NCBI GenBank assembly: GCA_030151165.1
Contig: JASLEM010000567.1
Coordinates: 1 to 5,971 of the forward strand
Reading direction: 5' to 3'
Source of the DNA: Burkholderiaceae bacterium
GTDB taxonomy: Bacteria; Pseudomonadota; Gammaproteobacteria; Burkholderiales; Burkholderiaceae
Length of the DNA stretch: 5,971 bases
Positions 1 to 5,421 of the stretch are shown here, in pieces; the first letter of the stretch is position 1; every line of letters begins with the position of its first letter. Under the pieces are notes generated by a model that saw only the letters and a program-made list of their open reading frames with translations, did no database searches and was not told the DNA's origin. A program made the position numbers and the translations under genes.

Positions 1-192
1 GACCAGCCAGATGCCGGCAGTGGCCGCCAGCGCCGGCACCAGCGGCGGCCAGCCGGGCACCGCGAGGAACATGCCGATCACCGCGCAGAACACGATCAGC
101 TGGACGACACGCGGCTTGGTCAGCGCGTAGAACTGCCGCCAACGCGACGGCGTGGCGGGCTGGACGGGGGTGGCGACGGGGACGGAACTCAT
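1..192 (-). CDS. ctaB: Haem O synthase (protohaem IX farnesyltransferase), 5' part only
   Basis: Haem O synthase is an inner-membrane UbiA-type prenyltransferase that attaches a farnesyl group to haem B to make haem O, the substrate of CtaA. Only the first 64 codons lie in the window; the gene runs off the left edge in frame. The visible part has a short polar N-terminus, then the family-typical [19 protein letters not shown] segment (about residues 26-44), which enters the first membrane helix. The catalytic Asp-rich motif (NxxxDxxxD) would lie beyond the edge. The ATG overlaps the ctaA stop codon as ATGA (189-192), and no clear Shine-Dalgarno sequence precedes it, so translation is probably coupled to ctaA. 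It is the last visible gene of the SURF1, SCO-like, ctaA, ctaB cluster. Identity rests on the N-terminal motif plus context and is secure; nothing suggests the gene is broken in the visible part. Confidence 0.95.
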   Translation of the reverse strand, partial: MSSVPVATPVQPATPSRWRQFYALTKPRVVQLIVFCAVIGMFLAVPGWPPLVPALAATAGIWLV

Positions 193-1307
193 GACGACAG
201 GGGTCGATTTCTCGATTTCAGGACGGCCGCGGCTTCGAGGCCCAGGCAGATCACCAGGGCAGCCGCCCCGGCAGTGTGCGCCAGAGCAGCAACCATCGGC
301 CATCCAAGGACAACATTCGACAGGCCGGTCGCCAATTGCACCACGACCAGCCCGGCGATCAGCGCCGCCCGGCGACGCGCCGCCGGCCCGCGCCGGGCCA
401 GCCGCGCGACGAGCCAGCCCATCGCCAGGACCAGCACGAGCGCGAACAACCGGTGCGCCCACTGGATCGCCACCAGCGCGGTCATCGCGATCGGCTCGCC
501 GTGGGCGTCGCGGCCGAGTTCGCGCGCGAAGGTGAAGCCGTCCGCCCAGTCCATCGCGGGCCACCAGTGGCCGTTGCATTGCGGGAAGCCCGTGCACGCG
601 AGCACGGCGTAGTTGGTGCTGACCCAGCCGCCGAGCGCGATCTGCGCGAGCAACGCGAGCGCGGCCAGCCCGAGTGCGACCCGGTCCCGCGCCGAAAGGT
701 TCCCGCGCCCACCGTCGGACGGCGCCGGCGACTGGATCGCCAGCAACGCCAGCAGGCCCATGCCGCCGAGCAGGTGGCCGGTGACGATGGCCGGATAGAG
801 CTTCCACGTCACCGTCAGCGCGCCGAACACGCCCTGCCCGATCACCCACAGCAGCGTGACGAACGCCCACACGGCCGAGCGGCGATCCTTCGCCATCGCG
901 GCCGTCACCAGCATCAGGATGATCAGCGTGCCGAGCGCCATCGCGAAGTAGCGGTGGATCATCTCGATCCACGCCTTCTTCTCGGTCACCGGCCCGTTCG
1001 GTGCGGCCGCCTGCGCGTCGGAGATCGCGTGGGCGGCGGCGACCGGGCTGGCCGTCGCGTAGCAACCCGGCCAGTCGGGGCAGCCGAGGCCGGAATCGGA
1101 CAGCCGCGTGAAGGCGCCGAAGCAGACCAGGTCGAAGCACAGGAACAGCGTCAGCGCCGCGAGCGCGCCCACGCGCTGCACGCGGCTCTTGTGGCGCAGC
1201 CCGCCGCGCCACCACGCGGCCATCAGCACGACCGAGACGATGGCCAGCGCGATCAGCGCGAGGCCGGTCAGCGAGGTCCAGTCGTAGGCGGCCGGCGACG
1301 CGTTCAT
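189..1307 (-). CDS. ctaA: Haem A synthase (COX15/CtaA family)
   Basis: CtaA is a multi-helix inner-membrane enzyme that oxidises the C8 methyl group of haem O to a formyl group, giving haem A for the aa3 oxidase. The 372-residue product is normal for the proteobacterial COX15-like form. It shows the four conserved haem-ligand histidines in two pseudo-repeated halves: H118 (EMIHRYFA), H178 (VTGHLLGG), H285 (QWAHRLFA) and H344 (LAHTAGA). The signature [17 protein letters not shown] (66-82) carries the Cys pair C76/C82, and a second pair C238/C244 (CTGFPQC) lies in the second half. About eight hydrophobic helices are visible. The open frame continues upstream, but [10 protein letters not shown] is the sensible start: AAGGA sits 6 bases before this ATG, and the ATG overlaps the upstream stop as ATGA (1304-1307). 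The 3' end overlaps ctaB the same way, so the trio looks translationally coupled. Confidence 0.97.
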   Translation of the reverse strand: MNASPAAYDWTSLTGLALIALAIVSVVLMAAWWRGGLRHKSRVQRVGALAALTLFLCFDLVCFGAFTRLSDSGLGCPDWPGCYATASPVAAAHAISDAQAAAPNGPVTEKKAWIEMIHRYFAMALGTLIILMLVTAAMAKDRRSAVWAFVTLLWVIGQGVFGALTVTWKLYPAIVTGHLLGGMGLLALLAIQSPAPSDGGRGNLSARDRVALGLAALALLAQIALGGWVSTNYAVLACTGFPQCNGHWWPAMDWADGFTFARELGRDAHGEPIAMTALVAIQWAHRLFALVLVLAMGWLVARLARRGPAARRRAALIAGLVVVQLATGLSNVVLGWPMVAALAHTAGAAALVICLGLEAAAVLKSRNRPLSS

Positions 1308-2092
1308 CGCGCGTCCTTCGCCCGATCCCACCACGCCGAGGCGCGCAGCAGCTTGTCGATGTCCTTCTTCAGCTTGATCGGGTCGGCGTCGGCGGGCGCA
1401 CGCATCATCCAGTTGCCGAGCGGGTCGACGATGTAGAGGTGATCCTCCAGCGCGTGGCCGGCCTCGGGCTCGAGCCAGCGTGCCAGCGCCTCGCGATCGA
1501 CGCGGTACGCCGTGACCGCGGGCTTGGCGGCGATCGCGGCGGCGAGCGGCGGCGCGATGGCTTCGGGGCTGTCGACGAGCCAGACCTTGTCGATGCGGTC
1601 GCTCTCCGCGCCCATCATCTCGCGCAGCTGGCGCTGCATGAACAGATGGTTCTCGCAGGCCTTGTCGCAGCGCGCGGGCGCCACCACCACAAGCAGCCAC
1701 TGGCCCTTCAGCGTGGTCAGCGGGACCGAGTGGCCCGACATGTCCTGCGCGGGCAGCTCGACGAGGTCGGGCAGCGGACGCTGCGGGTCGACCAGCGTCG
1801 CGTAGTTGGTCTGGCCGAGGCGCGGCCGGATCACGTAGTACGTCAGGTACGAGGCCACCACCGGCAGCGCGCACGCGAGCAGGATCAGCAGCATCGTGAC
1901 GCGGCCGCGCCGGCTCTGCGCCGCGGCGAGGTCGCGCGTCGGCGCGGGCGTCTCGTGCAGCGTGAGCGCGAGCGACTCGAGGCCGCCCTGCTCCGTGGCC
2001 GGGCCGTCCTGCACGCCGGTCGGGGGCAGGATGTCGGAGGCGGTCGTGTCGGGGCCGGTGGCGGCGAGGTCGTCAGGCGGCTGGGCGTTCAT
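1304..2092 (-). CDS. Membrane-anchored thioredoxin/SCO-like protein, putative oxidase assembly factor
   Basis: This 262-residue protein has a polar, Pro/Ala-rich N-terminus (1-63), one membrane helix (about 67-88, [20 protein letters not shown]) and a soluble domain expected in the periplasm. The domain follows a thioredoxin-fold plan: strand WLLVVVAP (132-139), then a C142-D-K-A-C146 motif, then a late strand [13 protein letters not shown] (219-231). SCO proteins bind copper through CxxxCP and a distant His. Here the Cys spacing matches, Pro after the second Cys is replaced by Glu, and H213 or H218 could serve as the third ligand. I infer a copper-chaperone or thiol-redox role in CuA or CuB assembly; this is not proven. 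Family members in related genomes often carry vague or misleading names. The ATG at 2092 lies 83 bases after the SURF1 stop, has no good Shine-Dalgarno sequence and no upstream in-frame alternative. Met67 (1894) is a possible shorter start but would remove the N-terminal tail. The stop overlaps ctaA. Confidence 0.8.
   Translation of the reverse strand: MNAQPPDDLAATGPDTTASDILPPTGVQDGPATEQGGLESLALTLHETPAPTRDLAAAQSRRGRVTMLLILLACALPVVASYLTYYVIRPRLGQTNYATLVDPQRPLPDLVELPAQDMSGHSVPLTTLKGQWLLVVVAPARCDKACENHLFMQRQLREMMGAESDRIDKVWLVDSPEAIAPPLAAAIAAKPAVTAYRVDREALARWLEPEAGHALEDHLYIVDPLGNWMMRAPADADPIKLKKDIDKLLRASAWWDRAKDAR
1314..1318 (-). promoter_or_regulatory. Ribosome binding site of ctaA
   Basis: On the minus strand AAGGA lies six bases before the ATG at 1307. 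It sits inside the end of the SCO-like gene. It decides the ctaA start against the longer open frame that continues upstream to 1874, whose extra residues are low-complexity shadow sequence. Confidence 0.6.
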
Positions 2093-2175
2093 GAGGCGGG
2101 AGGCGGTCGACGCGGGCGTCGAGGTCGAAGGAGAAGGAGATGTGGCGTCCGGGATCGAGGTCGGGCTTCGGCGGG
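2093..2175 (-). other. Spacer between SURF1 and the SCO-like gene
   Basis: This 83-base gap is the longest within the left-hand cluster, whose other junctions overlap. It contains a perfect 7-base inverted repeat with a 2-base centre (2107-2113 and 2116-2122, TCGACGC/GCGTCGA), about 15 bases before the SCO-like ATG. On the minus strand the middle is pyrimidine-rich (the complement of GAAGGAGAAGGAG). I see no convincing promoter, and no T-tract that would make the repeat a terminator. Confidence 0.4.
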
Positions 2176-2976
2176 TCAGGCGTCGTCCGACGGCGAGCGC
2201 CGGCGGAAGAACTGCACCCAGACGTACAGGCCGAGGAACGCGACGCTCATCGCGAACCACTGCACCGCGTAGCCGTAGTTGGTGACGGCGTTGCCGTCCG
2301 GTGCGGGCCAGTCGCGGCGCAGGCCGTCGCCGGCATTGTCGCCGGTGGGCTGCTCGATGGCCGTGACGGGCCGCAGCGACAGCCCGGACTCGGCCGCGAA
2401 CGGCGCGGCCTCGAGATTCTGCCGCACCGGGCCGCCGGCGCCGTGGCCGATGTCGATCCAGTGCGACGGCCAGGGCGCGACACGCGCGTCGACGCGCACC
2501 ACGCCGGTCGGCGAGTTCACGGCGGGCGCCTTCATCGGGTCGGCGTCGTCGCGCGCGATCCAGCCGCGTTGCACGACGATCGCGCTGCCGTCGGGCAGCC
2601 GCAGCGGCGTCATCACGAAGAAGCCGGCACGCTCGTCCATCGTCCGGTTCATCAGGAACACGGTGTGCGCCGTGTCCCACCGGCCCTGCAGCGTGATCTT
2701 GCTCTGCCACTGGTTCGCACCGGTCTCCGCGTCGCGCGCGAGCGCGTCGGCCGGCAGCGGCGCCATCGTGCCGCGCGCGGCGATCAGCTCGGCCGCCGAG
2801 ACTTTCTGGTGCGCGCGCGACAGCTGCCACACGCCCAGCCGCGCGGTCAGCATTGCGCAGGCGAGCGCCGCGACGAACCAGACGATGCGCGAGCGCGTGG
2901 TGGGCGCCGCGGCGGGCGCGGCCTCAGGGGAAGCACCGGCCGGCGCGGGGGGGCGAGTGGAATAATCGTTCTTCAT
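2176..2976 (-). CDS. SURF1: SURF1 family cytochrome oxidase assembly protein
   Basis: SURF1 (Shy1) proteins are inner-membrane factors that help place haem a into oxidase subunit I. The 266-residue product has the expected hairpin topology: a disordered Pro/Ala-rich N-terminus (1-28), TM1 (about 31-47), a large periplasmic domain, and TM2 (about 238-256). Family motifs are visible: LGVWQLSRAHQK (47-58), GFFVMTPL (118-125), VVQRGWI (134-140), PVRQNLE (183-189) and NYGYAVQWFAMS (233-244). The last motif normally contains a His that binds haem in the Paracoccus homologue; the aligned position here is Asn233. The start at 2976 is the only reasonable one: upstream codons run antisense through the twin-TM gene, and the next Met lies inside TM1. 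There is no Shine-Dalgarno match, and the ATG shares CATG with the divergent gene. It heads the cluster with the SCO-like gene, ctaA and ctaB. Confidence 0.95.
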   Translation of the reverse strand: MKNDYSTRPPAPAGASPEAAPAAAPTTRSRIVWFVAALACAMLTARLGVWQLSRAHQKVSAAELIAARGTMAPLPADALARDAETGANQWQSKITLQGRWDTAHTVFLMNRTMDERAGFFVMTPLRLPDGSAIVVQRGWIARDDADPMKAPAVNSPTGVVRVDARVAPWPSHWIDIGHGAGGPVRQNLEAAPFAAESGLSLRPVTAIEQPTGDNAGDGLRRDWPAPDGNAVTNYGYAVQWFAMSVAFLGLYVWVQFFRRRSPSDDA

Positions 2977-3208
2977 GAAAATCGTGATCGTCGCTTTCCT
3001 GGTGCTCGTCCTGGCCGCGCTCGGCGGTGCCGGGTTCGTGATGCTGCGCCACAAGCCCGACGACGGCCGCCCGGGCAACGCGCCCGACAAGCGCATGGCC
3101 CGTGTACTCGCGCTGCGCGTCGGGCTGTCGGTGACGCTGTTCCTGCTGATTCTCCTCGCCTACGCGCTCGGCTGGATCCACCCGTCGGGCATCCCGGTCG
3201 GCACCTGA
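2975..3208 (+). CDS. Twin transmembrane protein (DUF2909 type)
   Basis: This 77-residue protein has two membrane helices: residues 1-23 (MKIVIVAFLVLVLAALGG onward) and about 48-67 (RVGLSVTLFLLILLAYALGW), joined by a charged loop with RHKPDDGR and DKRM. The pattern matches the short 'twin transmembrane protein' family with DUF2909, found beside cytochrome oxidase genes in beta- and gammaproteobacteria. No biochemical role is known to me; location suggests a link to oxidase assembly or stability. It is the only gene on the plus strand, divergent from SURF1 and convergent with ctaE. The ATG at 2975 gives the typical hydrophobic N-terminus directly. No Shine-Dalgarno sequence is seen, but AATAAT at 2961-2966 could act as a -10 box that gives a nearly leaderless message. 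A hairpin at 3301-3326 lies 92 bases after the stop. Antisense artefact is unlikely given the coherent two-helix sequence. Confidence 0.88.
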   Translation: MKIVIVAFLVLVLAALGGAGFVMLRHKPDDGRPGNAPDKRMARVLALRVGLSVTLFLLILLAYALGWIHPSGIPVGT

Positions 3209-3368
3209 ACGGCGGAAGACGAGGCCCGAAGCGGGGATCGCGCAACGCGTATTGTCGCGTTCGTTCGAGACACGCCCGCGTCGGCGCGTCCTACAATGAA
3301 AACGCCGCCCGGATCGAGGCGGCGTTCTTCTTCGTGCCGGCGGCGAGCCCGTCGGCCCGCCGCGCCGG
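3209..3368. other. Convergent intergenic region between twin-TM gene and ctaE
   Basis: This is the longest gene-free stretch (160 bases). It holds the bidirectional hairpin at 3301-3326. Further left is a 6-base inverted repeat AACGCG-TATTGT-CGCGTT (3244-3249, 3256-3261), which could be chance or an operator. A TACAAT hexamer at 3292-3297 has no matching -35 box. No convincing minus-strand promoter for SURF1 is visible here. Confidence 0.5.
3298..3332. terminator. Bidirectional intrinsic terminator
   Basis: AACGCCGCC (3301-3309) and GGCGGCGTT (3318-3326) form a perfect 9-base-pair stem with an 8-base loop. Read on the minus strand, the right arm runs into TTTTCATT, ending ctaE transcription 43 bases after its stop. 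Read on the plus strand it is followed by CTTCTT, a weaker tail for the twin-TM gene. Position between two convergent genes supports a shared terminator. Confidence 0.85.
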
Positions 3369-4265
3369 TCACAACCAGTAGACGACGACGTAGAGGCCCA
3401 GCCAGACGACGTCGACGAAGTGCCAGTACCAGGCCGCGCCCTCGAAGCCGAAGTGGCGCGTCGGCGTGAAGTGGCCCTTCTGCAGGCGCAGCGTGATGAA
3501 CAGCAGCATCAGCATGCCGACGAACACGTGGAAGCCGTGGAAGCCGGTGAGCATGAAGAAGGTCGAGCCGTAGATGCCCGACGACAGCTTCAGGTTCATC
3601 TCGGTATACGCCTCGTGGTACTCGTAGGCCTGGCAGCAGATGAAGCACGCACCCAGCAGCACGGTGAGCCACATCCATGCGATCGCCTTCGGGCGGTGGT
3701 CGGCGATCAGCGCGTGGTGGGCGATCGTCAGCGTGACGCCGGAGGTCAGCAGGATCGCGGTGTTGAGCGTCGGGATCGGCCACGGGCCCATCGTGCGGAA
3801 CGGCGCGATCGTGTCCGCCGGCGAGGCGGTGACGCCGGCCTGGACGCTCGGCCAGATCGCGTGGAAGTCAGGCCACAGCAGCTGGTGGTCGAGGTTGCCG
3901 AGCATCGGCAGCGCGATGTTGCGGGCCCAGAACAGCGCGCCGAAGAACGACGCGAAGAACATCACCTCCGAGAAGATGAACCAGCTCATGCTCCAACGGA
4001 AGGAGACGTCGACGGTGTCGGAATACAGCCCGCCCTCGCTCTCGCCGATCGCGGTCGTGAACCATTGCGCGAGCGTCGCGAGCCAGACCACCAGGCCGGT
4101 CAGCAGGCACCAGGAGCCCCACTCGTGCCCGTTGATCCACTGGCTGCCGCCGAGGATCATCAGGAACAGGCCCGCGGCCACGCTGATCGGGTAGCGCGAC
4201 GGCGTCGGGATGAAGTAGTGCGGGGCCGTTCCGTGGGGAACGCCGTGCGAACCAGAGGCGGACAT
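3369..4265 (-). CDS. ctaE: Cytochrome c oxidase subunit III
   Basis: Subunit III is a seven-helix core subunit of the aa3 oxidase. It has no metal centre but stabilises subunit I and supports proton uptake. The 298-residue product is close to full family length. Recognisable features are the N-terminal YFIPTPSRYPI (17-27), the conserved membrane Glu E100 in FSEVMFFASFF, the CQAYEYHEAY segment (211-220), GFHGFHVFVG (241-250) and the C-terminal AWYWHFVDVVWLGLYVVVYWL block (from 278). A long insert between helices (about 119-160) is typical of proteobacterial forms. The ATG at 4265 has a good ribosome binding site (GGAGA, 9 bases upstream), the strongest in the right-hand operon. That fits a structural subunit needed in more copies than the assembly factors before it. 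About 100 bases of AT-richer leader separate it from the DUF2970 gene. A hairpin terminator follows. Confidence 0.98.
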   Translation of the reverse strand: MSASGSHGVPHGTAPHYFIPTPSRYPISVAAGLFLMILGGSQWINGHEWGSWCLLTGLVVWLATLAQWFTTAIGESEGGLYSDTVDVSFRWSMSWFIFSEVMFFASFFGALFWARNIALPMLGNLDHQLLWPDFHAIWPSVQAGVTASPADTIAPFRTMGPWPIPTLNTAILLTSGVTLTIAHHALIADHRPKAIAWMWLTVLLGACFICCQAYEYHEAYTEMNLKLSSGIYGSTFFMLTGFHGFHVFVGMLMLLFITLRLQKGHFTPTRHFGFEGAAWYWHFVDVVWLGLYVVVYWL

Positions 4266-4274
4266 GTGTGCTGT

Positions 4275-4279
4275 TCTCC
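4275..4279 (-). promoter_or_regulatory. Ribosome binding site of ctaE
   Basis: On the minus strand GGAGA lies nine bases before the ATG at 4265, in the context TGGAGAACAGCACACATG. It is the clearest Shine-Dalgarno match in the window; the upstream assembly-factor genes lack one and rely on overlap with their neighbours. Confidence 0.7.
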
Positions 4280-4300
4280 AGACTCTTGCAGATCGATGGA

Positions 4301-4324
4301 ATCGCTTCGTTTATCGCTTCGTTG
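4301..4324. repeat. Two-copy 12-base tandem repeat in the ctaE leader
   Basis: ATCGCTTCGTTT is followed directly by ATCGCTTCGTTG, 11 of 12 bases identical. It sits in the 98-base gap before ctaE, whose core (4280-4345) is about 45% GC by hand count, well below the flanking coding DNA. On the minus strand it is purine-rich (AACGAAGCGAT twice), which fits an unstructured message leader. It could also be a chance duplication. Confidence 0.6.
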
Positions 4325-4363
4325 TCTTCTTGATTCGTCTCTTGCCGCAGCCCGCCGGCGCCG

Positions 4364-4624
4364 CTAGTGCGCGACGCCCGAGCCGATCACCCAGTGCACG
4401 AGCAGCACCAGCGCCAGCACGAACAGCGCGGCACCGAGGACGCCCGCGATGGCGACGTGGATCGGGTTCAGGTTCCGGACGTCCTGCTCGTGATCCTTCG
4501 AGCGCCGGATGCCGAAGAACGACCACGCCACCGCGCGCGCCGTCTGCCCGAACGCGGCCTTGCGCGCGGTGGGCGACGGCTCGTCGCGAGGATCGTCGAT
4601 CGGGGCGGTCATCGCTTCACGCAT
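4364..4624 (-). CDS. DUF2970 domain membrane protein
   Basis: This 86-residue protein has a polar N-terminus (1-28), the family segment AVAWSFFGIRRSKDHEQDV (31-49), and a single C-terminal membrane helix (about 55-78, ending LVLLVHWVIGSG). The pattern matches DUF2970 proteins, commonly encoded between ctaG and ctaE in Burkholderia and relatives. No molecular function is known to me; conserved placement among CtaG and subunit III suggests a role in oxidase assembly or membrane insertion. The basic GIRRSKD stretch before the helix predicts a cytoplasmic N-terminus with a short periplasmic tail. Two starts are possible: ATG 4624, overlapping the ctaG end by 8 bases, or ATG 4612 (MTAPIDD), 4 bases after the ctaG stop. 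Neither has a clear ribosome binding site, so translation is probably coupled to ctaG. I list the longer form. Confidence 0.87.
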   Translation of the reverse strand: MREAMTAPIDDPRDEPSPTARKAAFGQTARAVAWSFFGIRRSKDHEQDVRNLNPIHVAIAGVLGAALFVLALVLLVHWVIGSGVAH

Positions 4625-5264
4625 GCGGCTTGGCGGATTCGAGCTGGCCGACGGGCGCCGGCGGCGTCGTGCCGCCGACCTCGAAGAACGTGTACGACAA
4701 CGTGATCGTGCCGACGTCCTTCGGCAGCTTGTCGTCGACGTAGAACACCACCGGCCACGTCTTCGACTCGCCGGGCGCCAGCGTGTGCTGCGTGAAGCAG
4801 AAGCACTCGATCTTGTTGAAGTGCGCCTGCGCGTTGCCCGGCGCGTAGCTGGGGATCGCCTGCGCCGTCATCGTGCGGTTCTGCGTGTTCCTGAACTCGT
4901 ACATCACCGTCGTCAACGCGCCCGGATGCACGGTCACCGAACTCTGCGCCGGATGGAACTCCCACGGGCCGCGCGCGTTGGCGTCGAACTCCACCGTGAC
5001 GCTGCGCGTCAGGTCGACCTGCGTGTTGACGGAGCCGGGCTCCTTGCCGTAGGCCGCGCCGACGTCGCCGCGCGCGATCACGTTGACGCCCAGCGCCTCG
5101 CAGATCGACTTGTACATCGGCACCATCGCGTAGCCGAAGCCGAACATCAGCACGACGACCAGCGTCAGCTTGAACAGCATGTCGCGGTTGTGGCGCCGCG
5201 GCTTCCGCGGCGCCTTCGCGGGCTTCGGCGCCTCGGGCGGCGGGGTCGGCAGGTCGTCGCTCAT
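4617..5264 (-). CDS. ctaG: Cytochrome c oxidase assembly protein CtaG (Cox11 family, CuB insertion)
   Basis: Cox11-type CtaG is a membrane-anchored periplasmic copper chaperone that delivers copper to the CuB site of subunit I. The 215-residue product has a basic, Pro/Lys-rich cytoplasmic tail (1-28), one membrane helix (about 29-48) and an immunoglobulin-like periplasmic domain. The copper motif CFCF is at 154-157 (C154, C156), and the third family Cys is C55 in YKSICEALG just after the helix. GYAMVPMY (44-51) and the FFEVGG end (193-198) are also typical. All three copper-ligand cysteines are present, so the protein should be functional. The ATG at 5264 overlaps the stop of the 38-residue gene as ATGA. 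No ribosome binding site stands out, consistent with coupling. This is the Cox11 protein, not the unrelated Bacillus CtaG. Confidence 0.98.
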   Translation of the reverse strand: MSDDLPTPPPEAPKPAKAPRKPRRHNRDMLFKLTLVVVLMFGFGYAMVPMYKSICEALGVNVIARGDVGAAYGKEPGSVNTQVDLTRSVTVEFDANARGPWEFHPAQSSVTVHPGALTTVMYEFRNTQNRTMTAQAIPSYAPGNAQAHFNKIECFCFTQHTLAPGESKTWPVVFYVDDKLPKDVGTITLSYTFFEVGGTTPPAPVGQLESAKPHA

Positions 5265-5377
5265 AGGCCGAACAGCATCGCCTTGGCGACGAAGCCGACG
5301 AGGAACACGATCGCCACCGACGCCAGCGTGAGGCCGAGGCGAAGGTTCTTGCGGCGTTGGTCAGGAGTCAGGGCCAT
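5261..5377 (-). CDS. Cytochrome oxidase small assembly protein (38 residues)
   Basis: A 38-residue protein starts MALTPDQRRKNLRLGL and continues as one membrane helix (about 17-36) ending AKAMLFGL. The basic N-terminal part followed by a single hydrophobic span predicts an N-in inner-membrane protein. Genes of this size and sequence type sit between ctaD and ctaG in Burkholderia-like genomes and are annotated as cytochrome oxidase small assembly protein. The direct function is unknown to me; one guess is that it holds subunit I or CtaG during CuB loading. The stop overlaps the ctaG ATG, so the two are probably translated together. The ATG is preceded by ACCTCC, the opposite of a Shine-Dalgarno sequence. 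The same frame stays open upstream to 5797, but that part is antisense-like shadow of ctaD. It is easily missed by gene finders because of length. Confidence 0.85.
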   Translation of the reverse strand: MALTPDQRRKNLRLGLTLASVAIVFLVGFVAKAMLFGL

Positions 5378-5421
5378 GGAGGTCGATCGGTCGATTCGTC
5401 GGTTCGGCGCCTGGGCCGGGT
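5378..5421 (-). other. Short spacer between ctaD and the small assembly gene
   Basis: This is a 44-base gap. It contains a near-tandem 8-base repeat, GGTCGATC then GGTCGATT (5381-5388, 5389-5396), followed by the related CGTCGGTT. I see no terminator, so ctaD message should read through into the small gene and ctaG. Confidence 0.5.

Noticed and set aside
276..1436. A 386-codon plus-strand open frame opposite ctaA.
   Set aside because: Composition is dominated by Arg, His, Gln and Ala with no membrane or domain signal, while the opposite strand encodes a complete haem A synthase.
1308..1874. N-terminal extension of ctaA up to 1874, which would make a 561-residue protein.
   Set aside because: The extra 189 residues are an out-of-frame reading of the SCO-like gene. 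The AAGGA site and the normal family length support the start at 1307.
2093..2830. N-terminal extension of the SCO-like gene into SURF1.
   Set aside because: The extra residues are a frame-shifted reading of SURF1. The only plausible start after SURF1 is the ATG at 2092.
3292..3297. TACAAT as a plus-strand promoter just before the hairpin.
   Set aside because: No -35 box lies at the right distance. The transcript would run straight into the terminator stem and then antisense to ctaE. Kept only as a chance match.
2140..3381. A 413-codon plus-strand open frame preceded by a perfect-looking GAAGGAGAAGGAG ribosome binding site.
   Set aside because: It runs antisense to the whole SURF1 gene and across the twin-TM gene in another frame. 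The product is Arg/Gly/His-rich with no fold-like pattern, as expected for the shadow of high-GC coding DNA.
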